Assembly: GCF_001705435.1 (NCBI RefSeq)
Contig: NZ_MDEN01000059.1
Coordinates: forward strand, 215,064 to 279,063
From: Pseudomonas graminis
Lineage (GTDB): Bacteria; Pseudomonadota; Gammaproteobacteria; Pseudomonadales; Pseudomonadaceae
DNA: 64,000 bases
Direction of reading: 5' to 3'
Position numbers and translations under genes: made by a program. Shown piece by piece: positions 24,455-33,611 of this stretch. The notes under the pieces are model-generated. The model was not told the origin of the DNA and searched no databases. It worked only from the letters and a program-made list of their open reading frames with translations. How positions within the stretch are numbered: position 1 is the first letter of the stretch; every line of letters starts with the position of its first letter.

Positions 24455-24649
24455 AGGGGACTGATTTATTTACAAAGCTTCACCGTAAATGAATCTGTCC
24501 CCGAGAGCGGAGTGTGCCCACGCCGAAGTCGAGTTCAGCGGGGTGAGGAGTCTGCGTATCAAGATCAAAGGCTAAGGCGGCATGTCGTTGATGCTTAAAG
24601 CGGGGACAGATTAATTTACGGTGAAGCGCTGTAAATAAATCAGTCCCCT
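24455..24649. repeat. 195-bp element with 48-bp near-perfect terminal inverted repeats
   Basis: The arms 24455-24502 and 24602-24649 are complementary at 45 of 48 positions by my alignment; both begin AGGGGACTGATTTATTT from the outside. The 99-bp centre has no obvious gene. Fragments of the outer motif (CAGTCCCCT) repeat just beyond, at 24658-24680. This fits a miniature mobile repeat or REP-related element. It fills most of the 322-nt gap between radC and the convergent SBP gene. Confidence 0.8.
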
Positions 24650-24697
24650 CCAATACACCAGTCCCCTTCAATACACCCTTCAATAGTTTCTCGCGAA

Positions 24698-26287
24698 TTA
24701 CTTCACGGTCACCTTGGAGAAATCCTGACGACCAAACGGGCTCACGCTGTAACCCTCGACATTCTTGCGCAGCAGCGCATAGGCCGTTGGATGCGCAAGC
24801 GGCAGCCACAATGCCTGCTTCTGGATCTGCTCTTGAACCTGGTGATACAACTTGCTGCGCTGCGCCTGATCGGTCACCGCCTTACCCTGGCTGATCAGCT
24901 TGTCCAGCCCTTCATCGCAGTAGCGGGCGAAGTTGGTGCCGGATTTCACCGCGGCGCAGGAGAACTGCGGCGTCAGGAAGTTATCCGGATCGCCGTTATC
25001 CCCCGACCAGCCCATGAAGAGCAGGTCGTGCTCGCCGGTCTTGGCGCGGCGAATCAGCTCGCCCCATTCGATAACTTTGATTTCCGCCTTGATCCCTACC
25101 GCGGCCAAGTCGTTCTGCAGCAACTGCGCACCTGCGTTCGGGTTGGGGTTGAGCAAGCTACCCGACGGCCGAGTCCAGATCGTCGTCTTGAAGCCGTCTT
25201 TCAGACCGGCCTTTGCCAGCAGATCCCTGGCTTTCGCCACGTCGTGCTTGTAGCCCGGCAGGTCGCCGGCGTAGCCCCAGGTATTAGGCGGATACGGACC
25301 GTTGGCCGGGCGCGCCGAGCCCTCGAATACCGCTTTCAGGTACGTGTCTTTGTCGAATGCCAGGTTAATTGCCTGACGCACTTCCGGCTTATCGAGCGGG
25401 GGATGCTGACTGTTGATCGCCAGGAAAGCGGTCATGAAGGCGTCTGTCTTTTCGACCTTCAGGTTCGAATCCTTGCCAGCTTCAGCAACATCCATCGGCT
25501 TCGGCGAGAGGGCAACCTGGCACTCATTGCGGCGAATACGTTGCAGACGAACGTTGGCGTCCGGCGTAATCGCGTAGATCAGCGCATCAACGGCTGGCTT
25601 GCCGGCGAAATAATCCGGATTGGCCTCGTAACGTACTACCGAGTCTTTCTGGAATCGCTTGAAGACAAAGGGCCCTGTGCCGATCGGCTGACTGTTCAGC
25701 TTCTCCGGGGTGCCCGCCTTCAATAGCTGCGCGGTGTACTCGGCAGAATAGATAGAAGCGAAACCCATGCTGAGCGTCGCCAGAAAGGTCGCATCCGGGT
25801 GGTCCAGGGTGATGCGCACTGTGGTGGCATCGGTCGCCTCGACTTTCTTGATGAGCGATGGCCATTGCATCGACTGCGCGTGGGGGAAGCCCTGCGCGGC
25901 GACCTTATTCCATGGATTGGCCGAATCGAGCATGCGCTTGAAGCTGAACACCACGTCGTCAGCGTTAAGCTCGCGCGTCGGGGTGAAGTAGTCGGTGTGA
26001 TGGAATTTCACGCCGGCGCGCAGTTTGAAGTCATAGGTCAGGCCGTCAGGCGACACGCTCCAGCTCTGCGCCAGGCTCGGAACCAGCTTGGCGTCCTTGG
26101 CGTCGTAATCCACCAGACGATTCATCAGCACGTCGGCCGAAGCATTGGTGGTGGTCAGCGAGTTGTACTGCACCACGTCAAAGCCTTCAGGGCTGGCTTC
26201 CGTGCAGACGCTCAGCGTCGTCGCCGCCTGGGCCAGCAATGGCGCAGACAGGGACGCGAGCAACAGGGGTAGAACGGCTAGGCGCAT
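24698..26287 (-). CDS. Peptide ABC transporter substrate-binding protein
   Basis: 529 residues from ATG 26287, which has AAGGAAAA just upstream and begins a signal peptide (MRLAVLPLLLASLSAPLLAQA). The mature protein is a family 5 solute-binding protein (DppA/OppA type): LSVCTEASPEGFD, the LRAGVKFHHTDYFTPTRELNADDVVFS signature region, and GDNGDPDNFL. It binds di- or oligopeptides in the periplasm. No permease or ATPase gene is next to it, so it is an orphan binding protein. The longer frame upstream to 26614 overlaps the rpmB promoter region and is rejected. Confidence 0.88.
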   Translation of the reverse strand: MRLAVLPLLLASLSAPLLAQAATTLSVCTEASPEGFDVVQYNSLTTTNASADVLMNRLVDYDAKDAKLVPSLAQSWSVSPDGLTYDFKLRAGVKFHHTDYFTPTRELNADDVVFSFKRMLDSANPWNKVAAQGFPHAQSMQWPSLIKKVEATDATTVRITLDHPDATFLATLSMGFASIYSAEYTAQLLKAGTPEKLNSQPIGTGPFVFKRFQKDSVVRYEANPDYFAGKPAVDALIYAITPDANVRLQRIRRNECQVALSPKPMDVAEAGKDSNLKVEKTDAFMTAFLAINSQHPPLDKPEVRQAINLAFDKDTYLKAVFEGSARPANGPYPPNTWGYAGDLPGYKHDVAKARDLLAKAGLKDGFKTTIWTRPSGSLLNPNPNAGAQLLQNDLAAVGIKAEIKVIEWGELIRRAKTGEHDLLFMGWSGDNGDPDNFLTPQFSCAAVKSGTNFARYCDEGLDKLISQGKAVTDQAQRSKLYHQVQEQIQKQALWLPLAHPTAYALLRKNVEGYSVSPFGRQDFSKVTVK

Positions 26288-26472
26288 GGCGATTTTCCTT
26301 TCAGAGAGAGCCCATCTGCCGGCGCAGTCTGGAGAGTCAGTAACCCTAGACCATCGATTGGCGCAGAACAATCGCCACGGCGCGACGAGTGGTATATTTC
26401 CCGCCGCGCCTAACGCCGCTGGTCTTGCCGGGTATAAGGTCGGGTTATCTGGCAGGCAATTCGTGGTTTGTG

Positions 26473-26501
26473 TTGTTGCACCGGGGGCTTTCTGGTATAA
26501 A
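26473..26501 (+). promoter_or_regulatory. Sigma-70-type promoter of rpmB-rpmG
   Basis: TTGTTG at 26473-26478 and TATAAA at 26496-26501 are separated by 17 nt, close to consensus, and lie about 150 nt before rpmB. The rest of the 362-nt gap (26288-26649) is non-coding leader and the divergent SBP upstream region. Confidence 0.6.
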
Positions 26502-26605
26502 GCAGCGCTCTTTTCTAGGGGCCCGCTGCCTTCACCGCAGGTGTGGCCGGTAAGACCCCTGAAGAAACGCGGCGCCTGGCGCCAAATGACTGAGAGATTA
26601 AGCGG

Positions 26606-26624
26606 CCAACCCATGCCGGGTTGG
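26606..26624 (+). promoter_or_regulatory. Leader hairpin upstream of rpmB
   Basis: CCAACCC and GGGTTGG pair around an ATGCC loop, 25 nt before the rpmB start; a GGCGCC/GCGCC dyad lies about 30 nt earlier. Ribosomal-protein operons are often autoregulated through such leaders, but I know no specific evidence for this one. Confidence 0.35.
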
Positions 26625-26649
26625 GCATGTGGTTTTAGAGGGCTGAGGC

Positions 26650-26886
26650 ATGTCGAGAGTATGTCAAGTTACCGGTAAGGGTCCGGTAACCGGGAATAAC
26701 ATTTCCCACGCAAACAACAAAACCCGTCGTCGTTTCCTGCCAAACCTGCAGCATCACCGCTTCTGGGTTGAAGAAGAGAAACGCTTCGTACGTCTGCGCG
26801 TATCTGCCAAAGGCATGCGCATCATCGACAAGCGTGGTATCACGGTTGTTCTGGCCGAAATCCGCCGTGCTGGCGCTAAGGTTTAA
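26650..26886 (+). CDS. rpmB: Ribosomal protein bL28
   Basis: 78 residues: [20 protein letters not shown] and [11 protein letters not shown] are the L28 signature. Component of the 50S subunit. Cotranscribed with rpmG. Confidence 0.98.
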   Translation: MSRVCQVTGKGPVTGNNISHANNKTRRRFLPNLQHHRFWVEEEKRFVRLRVSAKGMRIIDKRGITVVLAEIRRAGAKV

Positions 26887-26897
26887 GGGAGAAAATC

Positions 26898-27053
26898 ATG
26901 CGTGAATTGATCCGTTTGGTGTCGACCGCTAACACCGGCCACTTCTACACCACCGACAAGAACAAGCGCACGACTCCGGACAAAATCGAAATTAAAAAAT
27001 TCGATCCGGTTGTTCGTAAGCACGTGATCTACAAAGAAGCCAAAATCAAGTAA
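26898..27053 (+). CDS. rpmG: Ribosomal protein bL33
   Basis: 51 residues starting [17 protein letters not shown] and ending IYKEAKIK, with GGGAG 5-10 nt before the ATG and 11 nt after rpmB. It lacks the zinc-binding cysteines of the other L33 type. Component of the 50S subunit. Confidence 0.97.
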   Translation: MRELIRLVSTANTGHFYTTDKNKRTTPDKIEIKKFDPVVRKHVIYKEAKIK

Positions 27054-27072
27054 TTGATTTTTGCGTCTTACG

Positions 27073-27101
27073 AAAAAGCCCGCAGCGATGCGGGCTTTTT
27101 T
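27073..27101. terminator. Terminator of rpmB-rpmG
   Basis: AAAAAGCCCGC (27073-27083) pairs with GCGGGCTTTTT (27090-27100) around an AGCGAT loop; it also faces the convergent cupin gene. Confidence 0.9.
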
Positions 27102-27131
27102 GTGGGTGAAATAAAGTCGGTCACCTGAGGC

Positions 27132-27494
27132 TCAGGCCTTCTGTTCGAACACCACATAGATCTTGCGGCATGCTTCCAGCACTTCCCACGTACCCTTGAA
27201 CCCGGCAGGAATCACAAAACGGTCACCCGCGCGCAGGGTTTTCGACTTGCCTGCTTCGTCACGAAGGACCGAGACGCCCTGCACGATTTCACAGTACTCG
27301 TGCTCGGTGTAATTCACTTTCCACTGACCGACTTCCCCTTCCCAGACGCCTGCATTCAGCTGCCCGCACGGGCTGTTGTAATGGTTGTAAACCGTCTGGT
27401 TCGGCTCGCCCTTGAGAATCTTTTCAGCCGCAGGCGTGAAACGCTCCGCTGCAGTAGTGGCTTCGCTGAAGTCGACAATGCTTTCGATGCTCAT
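27132..27494 (-). CDS. Cupin domain protein (Cupin_3/DUF861 type)
   Basis: 120 residues forming one small beta-barrel: GVWEGEVGQWKVNYTEHEYCEIVQG, then RAGDRFVIPAGFKGTWEV. This is the (S)-ureidoglycine aminohydrolase-like cupin_3 family, often next to amine catabolism genes. Metal ligands of the classical cupin motif are only partly present, so it may be a binding rather than a catalytic protein. Divergent from the aldehyde dehydrogenase, with a shared palindrome between them. Confidence 0.8.
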   Translation of the reverse strand: MSIESIVDFSEATTAAERFTPAAEKILKGEPNQTVYNHYNSPCGQLNAGVWEGEVGQWKVNYTEHEYCEIVQGVSVLRDEAGKSKTLRAGDRFVIPAGFKGTWEVLEACRKIYVVFEQKA

Positions 27495-27616
27495 ATCTGA
27501 TTCCTGAAAGTGGGCGCTGCGTGATTGTTGCTTGCCGAGGGCCGGATGGAAAGCGCAAGCGAGTGCGGGGACTGTTGAATAAAATGCACGATCCGGCCAG
27601 ATTTCGCCCGCTTATG

Positions 27617-27630
27617 TCCAATATATTGGA
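27617..27630. promoter_or_regulatory. 14-bp perfect palindrome, candidate operator
   Basis: TCCAATATATTGGA is its own complement and lies in the 259-nt divergent spacer between the cupin and aldehyde dehydrogenase genes, 123 nt before each. It could bind a dimeric regulator controlling both; which one is not known. Confidence 0.5.
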
Positions 27631-27753
27631 AATCCGCCCAATGCTGGTTTAGGGTGGCGAATGCCTTCGGCCGATCCGATGACGCGTCAGGCACTGTCCT
27701 GAAGCCCGATTCGAGTGCGAAGACGCGCCTATTTCATAAGAGGAGGACGTTTC

Positions 27754-29247
27754 ATGACCACCCTGACTCATGCTGACTGGGAACAACGCGCCCAGGATTT
27801 GAAAATCGAAGGCCGTGCTTTCATCAACGGTGAATACACAGACGCCGCATCCGGCTCGACGTTCGACTGCATCAGTCCGGTCGATGGCCGCCTCCTCGCC
27901 CATGTCGCCAGTTGTGACGCCGCCGATGCGCAGCGCGCCGTCGAAAACGCCCGGGCTACGTTCAATTCCGGCGTCTGGTCGCGATTGGCGCCGGCCAAGC
28001 GCAAGGCAGCCATGCTTCGTCTGGCAGAGCTGATCAACGAAAACGTTGAAGAACTCGCGCTGCTTGAAACCCTCGACATGGGCAAGCCCATCAGCGATTC
28101 CTACGGCATCGACATTCCCGGCTCCGCCCAGGCATTGAGCTGGAGCGGCGAGGCCATCGACAAGCTGTACGACGAAGTGGCGCCGACCCCACACGATCAA
28201 CTGGGCCTGGTGACTCGCGAGCCGATTGGCGTAGTGGCGGCTATTGTGCCGTGGAATTTCCCGCTGCTGATGGCGTCCTGGAAGCTCGGCCCTGCGCTGT
28301 CGAGCGGCAATTCGGTGATCCTCAAGCCATCGGAAAAATCCCCGCTGACCGCCATCCGCGTCGCTCAACTCGCCATTGAGGCCGGTATTCCGGCCGGCGT
28401 GCTGAACGTGCTGCCGGGTTACGGCCACACGGTGGGTAAAGCGCTGGCGTTGCACATGGACGTCGACACCGCTGTATTCACCGGTTCGACGAAGATCGCC
28501 AAGCAGTTGCTGATCTACTCGGGCGAATCGAACATGAAGCGCGTCTGGCTGGAAGCCGGCGGCAAAAGCCCGAACATCGTCTTCGCCGATGCGCCGGATC
28601 TGCAGGCTGCGGCCGAATCTGCGGCCAGCGCCATTGCTTTCAACCAGGGCGAGGTCTGCACGGCCGGCTCACGTCTGTTGGTCGAGCGCTCGATCAAGGA
28701 GAAATTCCTGCCGATGGTGATCGACGCGCTGAAAGCCTGGAAGCCGGGCAATCCCCTCGACCCGTCGACAACCGTTGGCGCGCTGGTCGATACCCAGCAG
28801 ATGAATACAGTGTTGTCGTACATCGAAGCTGGCCACACAGACGGCGCCAAGTTGGTCGTCGGTGGCAAGCGCATCCTTCAGGAAACCGGCGGCACCTACG
28901 TCGAGCCGACGATTTTCGACGGTGTGACCAACGCGATGAAGATCGCTCAGGAAGAGATCTTTGGGCCGGTGCTTTCTGTGCTGACCTTCGATACCGCTGA
29001 AGAAGCCATTCAGATTGCCAACGACACGCCTTATGGCCTGGCTGCGGCGGTGTGGACGGCTGACTTGTCCAAGGCACATCTGACCGCGAAGGCGTTGCGT
29101 GCGGGCAGCGTGTGGGTCAATCAGTACGATGGCGGCGACATGACCGCGCCGTTCGGTGGCTTCAAACAGTCTGGTAACGGCCGCGACAAGTCACTGCATG
29201 CGTTCGACAAATACACCGAGCTGAAGGCGACCTGGATCAAGCTGTAG
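27754..29247 (+). CDS. kauB: Aldehyde dehydrogenase of polyamine/guanidine catabolism
   Basis: 497 residues from ATG 27754, with AGGAGG nine nucleotides upstream. NAD-dependent ALDH features: PWNFPLLMASWK, the general-base glutamate in WLEAGGKSP (the usual Leu is Ala here) and the catalytic cysteine in GEVCTAGSR. It sits at the KauB/PauC position (PA5312) and is close to PuuC; it probably oxidises gamma-glutamyl-GABA aldehyde, 4-aminobutanal or 4-guanidinobutanal. The puuB-type oxidase and PauR-type regulator in this window fit such a pathway. Substrate is inferred. Confidence 0.85.
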   Translation: MTTLTHADWEQRAQDLKIEGRAFINGEYTDAASGSTFDCISPVDGRLLAHVASCDAADAQRAVENARATFNSGVWSRLAPAKRKAAMLRLAELINENVEELALLETLDMGKPISDSYGIDIPGSAQALSWSGEAIDKLYDEVAPTPHDQLGLVTREPIGVVAAIVPWNFPLLMASWKLGPALSSGNSVILKPSEKSPLTAIRVAQLAIEAGIPAGVLNVLPGYGHTVGKALALHMDVDTAVFTGSTKIAKQLLIYSGESNMKRVWLEAGGKSPNIVFADAPDLQAAAESAASAIAFNQGEVCTAGSRLLVERSIKEKFLPMVIDALKAWKPGNPLDPSTTVGALVDTQQMNTVLSYIEAGHTDGAKLVVGGKRILQETGGTYVEPTIFDGVTNAMKIAQEEIFGPVLSVLTFDTAEEAIQIANDTPYGLAAAVWTADLSKAHLTAKALRAGSVWVNQYDGGDMTAPFGGFKQSGNGRDKSLHAFDKYTELKATWIKL

Positions 29248-29291
29248 AGAGTCGCGCGCGATCAACCCTCAGTCGCTGTAAAAAACCAACG

Positions 29292-29324
29292 CAGCCGGGC
29301 TTTACTCAAAGCCCGGCTGTTTTG
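29292..29324 (+). terminator. Terminator after the aldehyde dehydrogenase gene
   Basis: CAGCCGGGCTTT (29292-29303) pairs perfectly with AAAGCCCGGCTG (29308-29319), followed by TTTTG. Confidence 0.88.
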
Positions 29325-29355
29325 TTTCGTCCTTTTGAGCCACAGGAGCGTGGTG

Positions 29356-30501
29356 ATGCGTTGGGGTACTTATTTCGCCGTGCTGGCGTCGGTATTGAGC
29401 GTCGGCCTGGCGCTGGGCGTGAGCATGCCGCTGGTATCGCTGCGTCTGGAAGCCTGGGGTTACGGAGCGTTTGCCATCGGCGTCATGGCTGCGATGCCGG
29501 CCATTGGTGTGCTACTGGGTGCCAGCCTTGCCAGCCGACTCGCTTCAAGACTCGGCACCGCCAACCTCATGCGGCTATGCCTGTGGGCCGGGTCGGTTTC
29601 AGTGGGTTTGCTGGCGTTACTGCCTGACTACTGGATCTGGTTGGTCCTGCGCCTGATGCTCGGGACAATCCTCACCATTGTGTTCGTGCTCGGCGAAAGC
29701 TGGATCAACCAGTTGGTCATCGAAAGGCTGCGCGGCAAGCTGGTGGCGCTGTACGGCAGTTCCTACGCACTGAGTCAGCTGGGCGGGCCGGTGCTGCTCG
29801 GCTTCCTTGGCACTGATGCGGACTACGGATTCTGGGTGGGCACCGTCTTGCTGGCGGTATCGCCGTTTCTATTGCTGGGCAGAACAGGCGCGCCGAGCGC
29901 GGAATCCAGCCATGTGACGCTGCGCGATCTCGGCGGCTTCTGTCGGAGCTTGCCGGCCATTGCATGGGCCATCGCGTTATTCGCCGGGTTTGAAGCGATG
30001 ATTCTGACCTTGCTGCCGGTGTATTGCCTGCAGCAGGGTTTCACGCCTGAAATCGCCTTGGCGATGGTCAGTACCGTGGTGGTGGGTGATGCGCTTCTGC
30101 AGCTGCCGATTGGCGCGCTGGCCGACAGGGTGTCCCGTCGGCGGCTGTTCTCCGGGTGTGCGCTGGTGCTGATGGTGTCGAGCCTGGCGATTCCGCTGCT
30201 GGTCGACACAATCGCCATCTGGCCGCTGTGGGTGCTGTTCGGCGCCAGCGCGGGCGGACTGTTCACGCTGTCGCTGATTCTGATTGGCGAGCGTTACCGC
30301 GATGACGCCCTGGTGCGCGCCAATGCCCATGTCGCTCAGCTGTGGGGGATCGGTTGCCTGCTCGGCCCCTTGGCGGCAGGCGCTGGCAGCCAATGGGTCA
30401 GCGGTCAGGCGCTGCCGTTATTGATGGCGGCGGGCGCGCTGGGGTTGGTCATCCTGTCCCGGCGTCCCAAGGCATTTGGCGCGCAGGCGGTGGCGGCTTA
30501 G
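29356..30501 (+). CDS. MFS transporter (YcaD-like)
   Basis: 381 residues from ATG 29356 (AGGAG 7 nt upstream) with about 12 membrane segments, for example WGTYFAVLASVLSVGLALGV and AIAWAIALFAGFEAMILTLL. The inter-helix motif GALADRVSRRRLFSG is the MFS signature at helices 8-9 and SRLGTANLMRLC matches the 2-3 loop. Drug- or solute-exporter type; substrate unknown. Its stop codon overlaps that of the convergent phospholipase-like gene by 4 nt. Confidence 0.88.
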   Translation: MRWGTYFAVLASVLSVGLALGVSMPLVSLRLEAWGYGAFAIGVMAAMPAIGVLLGASLASRLASRLGTANLMRLCLWAGSVSVGLLALLPDYWIWLVLRLMLGTILTIVFVLGESWINQLVIERLRGKLVALYGSSYALSQLGGPVLLGFLGTDADYGFWVGTVLLAVSPFLLLGRTGAPSAESSHVTLRDLGGFCRSLPAIAWAIALFAGFEAMILTLLPVYCLQQGFTPEIALAMVSTVVVGDALLQLPIGALADRVSRRRLFSGCALVLMVSSLAIPLLVDTIAIWPLWVLFGASAGGLFTLSLILIGERYRDDALVRANAHVAQLWGIGCLLGPLAAGAGSQWVSGQALPLLMAAGALGLVILSRRPKAFGAQAVAA

Positions 30502-32102
30502 AGCATCTTTTCCAGGCCGACCGCCGTGCTGAACCAGGCGTTCATCCGGCGCCACCAGTCGCCAGGCTCTTTGGACAGGGTATGGATTTTGCCGTTGTCC
30601 TCGGTTACCCACACCAGTCGGTCGTTCTCCAGCTTGACCTGATAACTGATGGCCGGCGCCATGCCCTGAAGCGCCAGCTCGCGCAGGTATTCGGTCAGCT
30701 CTGGGCTGTCGACCAGCACGCCGACTTCGGTGTTCCACAGCACCGACCGTGGGTCGAAATTGAACGAACCCACGAACATTTTCTGCCGATCAAAGATCAT
30801 CGCCTTGCTGTGCAGGCTTGATTCCGAGCCGCCCTTGATCAGGTTTGTGTGCAGAAATGCAGGACCGCTGCCCTTGGCGTTGCTCGGGTCGCCAGGCTGG
30901 CGGCGCAGTTCGAACAGCTTCACGCCATGCTCCAGCAGCGCTCGGCGGTACGGCGCATAGCCACCATGCACCGCCGGCACGTCGGTGGCCTCCAGCGAGT
31001 TCGTCAACAGGTTCACTGACACGCCCTTGTCAGAGAGCCCGGTCAGGTAAACCAGGCCTTCCTGCCCGGGCACGAAGTAGGCCGAGATCAGCATCAGTTC
31101 CTTATGCACGTTGCCGAGGTCAGGGCTCAGTTGGGTCGCCAGCAGCAGGTGCGGGTCAGGCTCGCCGCGTGACAGCACCTTGGTCGGCGCGTCCCACAAG
31201 GCCTGGTTGTGCGCCCATATCAGCTCATTGAGCCAGGTCTTCATGCGTGGGTGAGGCCGATAGTCCATCAGCCGTTCATACAAGGCCTTTTTGTCCACGT
31301 GTGCCTGATCCAGCGACTCGGCCAGACGCACGCGCGCGGTGGCCAGATCCTTGCGGTCGGGCGGCCAGTAGAGGAAGTCATCGATCGGCTTGCTGAGCGT
31401 GCTGTTCCAGTACTGATCGAAACTGTGACCCAGCTGTTCGGCGACCGGGCCCACGCTGAGCATGTCGATGTCGGTGAAATTCAGATTGGGTTCGGCGTCG
31501 AAATACTCGTCGCCCAGATTGCGCCCGCCGACGATGGCCACGGCGCCGTCGGCCAGCCACAGCTTGTTGTGCATGCGTCGATGCTGCTGGGACAGATTGA
31601 AGAGCCGACCCAGATTACGGGTGGCGCCCATGCTGCGGCCCAGATTGAGCGGATTGAACAGGCGGATCTGAATGTTCGGGTGCGCGGCAAGTGTGGCGAT
31701 GACTTCATCCAGCCCGTCGCTGGTAGTGTCGTCCAGCAGGATGCGCACGCGGACGCCGCGATCGGCGGCTTTGAGCAGTTCGTCAACCAGCGCCCGAGTG
31801 CTCAGGCCGTCGTGAACGATGTAGTACTGCAGGTCCAGGCTGGTCTTGGCGTTTCGAATCAGCTCGGCGCGGGCCATGAAGGCTTCGGTGCTGTTGGGCA
31901 GCAGGCGGAAGCCCGAGCGGCCCTCGTGAGGCGCCGCCTGGGCCATGATCGAGCGCCCGAAAGAAGACTGCGCCGCCGGGAGTGCCTGACTCGGACCGTC
32001 GGGGGCGGGCGTGTGTGCGCAACCGCTGAGGCCGAGGGCGAGAGCCAGGAGGAGGGGCACCGCCCGTAAGTTCATCAACGCGGTCATTCGAAAATCAGTC
32101 AT
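30498..32102 (-). CDS. Phospholipase D-like lipoprotein, cardiolipin synthase C type
   Basis: About 534 residues. A lipobox LGLSGC follows an N-terminal hydrophobic stretch (VPLLLALALGLSGC), so the protein is a lipoprotein. Two HKD motifs are intact: HNKLWLADGAVAIVGGRN and HSKAMIFDRQKMFVGSFN. This layout is that of ClsC/YmdC-like PLD synthases. It probably makes cardiolipin or transfers phosphatidyl groups at the membrane. Start is uncertain: ATG at 32102, 32087 or 32075 are all in frame and none has a strong ribosome site; I use 32102. Upstream in-frame sequence to 32240 has no similarity. Confidence 0.85.
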   Translation of the reverse strand: MTDFRMTALMNLRAVPLLLALALGLSGCAHTPAPDGPSQALPAAQSSFGRSIMAQAAPHEGRSGFRLLPNSTEAFMARAELIRNAKTSLDLQYYIVHDGLSTRALVDELLKAADRGVRVRILLDDTTSDGLDEVIATLAAHPNIQIRLFNPLNLGRSMGATRNLGRLFNLSQQHRRMHNKLWLADGAVAIVGGRNLGDEYFDAEPNLNFTDIDMLSVGPVAEQLGHSFDQYWNSTLSKPIDDFLYWPPDRKDLATARVRLAESLDQAHVDKKALYERLMDYRPHPRMKTWLNELIWAHNQALWDAPTKVLSRGEPDPHLLLATQLSPDLGNVHKELMLISAYFVPGQEGLVYLTGLSDKGVSVNLLTNSLEATDVPAVHGGYAPYRRALLEHGVKLFELRRQPGDPSNAKGSGPAFLHTNLIKGGSESSLHSKAMIFDRQKMFVGSFNFDPRSVLWNTEVGVLVDSPELTEYLRELALQGMAPAISYQVKLENDRLVWVTEDNGKIHTLSKEPGDWWRRMNAWFSTAVGLEKML

Positions 32103-32148
32103 GGCGATATGACCGCGCTTTCTCCAAAAGGTTAAAAGCTGCACAACG

Positions 32149-33576
32149 TTATGCAGGGTCAGCGCGCTGCATGAGCAACGCCGTGGCAGCGCCGACCTTG
32201 CGCACCGCGTCCTCGATTTGCGCGGTCGGCTTGGCAGCAAAGTTCATGCGCAGGCAATTTCTGTATTTGCCGGACGCCGAAAATATGCTGCCAACGGCAA
32301 TCTGTACGCCTTGTCCCTGCAACGCGCGGTTCAGGCGCAAGGAGTCGAAATCTTCCGGCAGTTCTATCCACAGCATGAAGCCGCCTTGAGGGCGACTCAC
32401 GCGGGTGCCTTCCGGGAAGTAGCGCGTGACCCAACCTGTCATCAGGTCGCGACTGCGCTGGTACTGGCCGCGCATCCGGCGCATGTGCGGCTCGTAGTGC
32501 CCGGCCTTGAGAAAATCGGAAATCGCCAGTTGTGGCTGGGTCGCAGTGGAACCGGTGCTGATGTATTTCATGTGCAGCGCGCGATCAAGGTATCGACCGG
32601 GCGCGACCCAACCGACGCGCAAACCCGGCGCCAGCGTCTTGGAAAACGAGCTGCAGAGCAGAACGCGGCCGTCTTCGTCGAAGGATTTGATCGTGCGCGG
32701 GCGAGGGTAGGTGTAGGCCAGATCGCCATACACATCATCTTCGATGATCGCCACATCGAAGCGTTGCGCCAGGGTCAACAGCGCACGTTTGCGGTCCTCC
32801 GGCATGATGTAGCCCAGCGGGTTGTTGCAGCTCGGGGTCAGCTGTATGGCTTTGATCGGCCACTGTTCCAGCGCCAGCTCCAGCGCGTCGAGGCTGATGC
32901 CGGTGAGCGGGTCGGTGGGGATTTCCAGGGCTTTCATGCCCAGCCCCTTGAGCGCCTGCATGGCGCCGTGAAAGCTGGGCGAGTCGACTGCGACGATGTC
33001 GCCCGGCTGGCACACCGACCGGATGCAGATGGCCAGTGCCTCCTGAGCGCCGGTGGTGATTACCAGATCATCCGGATCGATGTTGGTGCCGGAATCCAGC
33101 AACAGCCGGGCGACTTGTTCCCGCAGGCAGCGCCGACCGTGGATGTTGTCGTAATACAGCCCGGGCATGTCCAAACGACGGCTGATCCTGCCCAGCGCCT
33201 GGGTCAGTGGGCGCAAGGTGGGGCTGGTGACGTCGGGCATGCCGCGCCCCAGCTGAACGACGTCAGGGCTGGGTGCGGCTCGCGCCAGTTCCAGCACTTG
33301 ATCCCACTGAGAGATTTCCACCGGGCGCTGCGCGGGGCGGCCAATCGCAGGCAGGGCGGGCGTCCTGCGGCCGGCCGGTACGAAATACCCGGACTTGGGG
33401 CGCGGAAGTGCGAGGCCGTTGTCTTCCAGCAATCGATACGCCTGCTGCACCGTACTCAGGCTGACGCCATGCTCAAGACTCAACGCGCGCACCGAGGGGA
33501 GCCGGTCGCCGGGGCGATAAAAGCCGTTTTCGATGCGCGTGCCGAGTAGTTCGGCGAGGTTGAGGTACAGGGTCAT
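32149..33576 (-). CDS. MocR-type GntR regulator with aminotransferase domain
   Basis: 475 residues from ATG 33576, with GGGAG upstream. A GntR winged HTH (residues about 1-75, RPGDRLPSVRALSLEHGVSLSTVQQAYRLL) is fused to a class I PLP aminotransferase domain with the Schiff-base lysine in SSFSKTLAPGLRVGW. MocR proteins use PLP or amino acids as effectors and bind repeated motifs in divergent spacers. Here the divergent partner is a DUF1127 gene, and the spacer has several ATACAG motifs (see 33612-33711). Confidence 0.92.
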   Translation of the reverse strand: MTLYLNLAELLGTRIENGFYRPGDRLPSVRALSLEHGVSLSTVQQAYRLLEDNGLALPRPKSGYFVPAGRRTPALPAIGRPAQRPVEISQWDQVLELARAAPSPDVVQLGRGMPDVTSPTLRPLTQALGRISRRLDMPGLYYDNIHGRRCLREQVARLLLDSGTNIDPDDLVITTGAQEALAICIRSVCQPGDIVAVDSPSFHGAMQALKGLGMKALEIPTDPLTGISLDALELALEQWPIKAIQLTPSCNNPLGYIMPEDRKRALLTLAQRFDVAIIEDDVYGDLAYTYPRPRTIKSFDEDGRVLLCSSFSKTLAPGLRVGWVAPGRYLDRALHMKYISTGSTATQPQLAISDFLKAGHYEPHMRRMRGQYQRSRDLMTGWVTRYFPEGTRVSRPQGGFMLWIELPEDFDSLRLNRALQGQGVQIAVGSIFSASGKYRNCLRMNFAAKPTAQIEDAVRKVGAATALLMQRADPA

Positions 33577-33611
33577 GGCGTACTCCCACAGGCGATGCGA
33601 TCGGCAGACCA

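Noticed and set aside
26288..26614. N-terminal extension of the peptide-binding protein.
   Set aside because: It lies upstream of a clear signal peptide and ribosome site and crosses the rpmB promoter.
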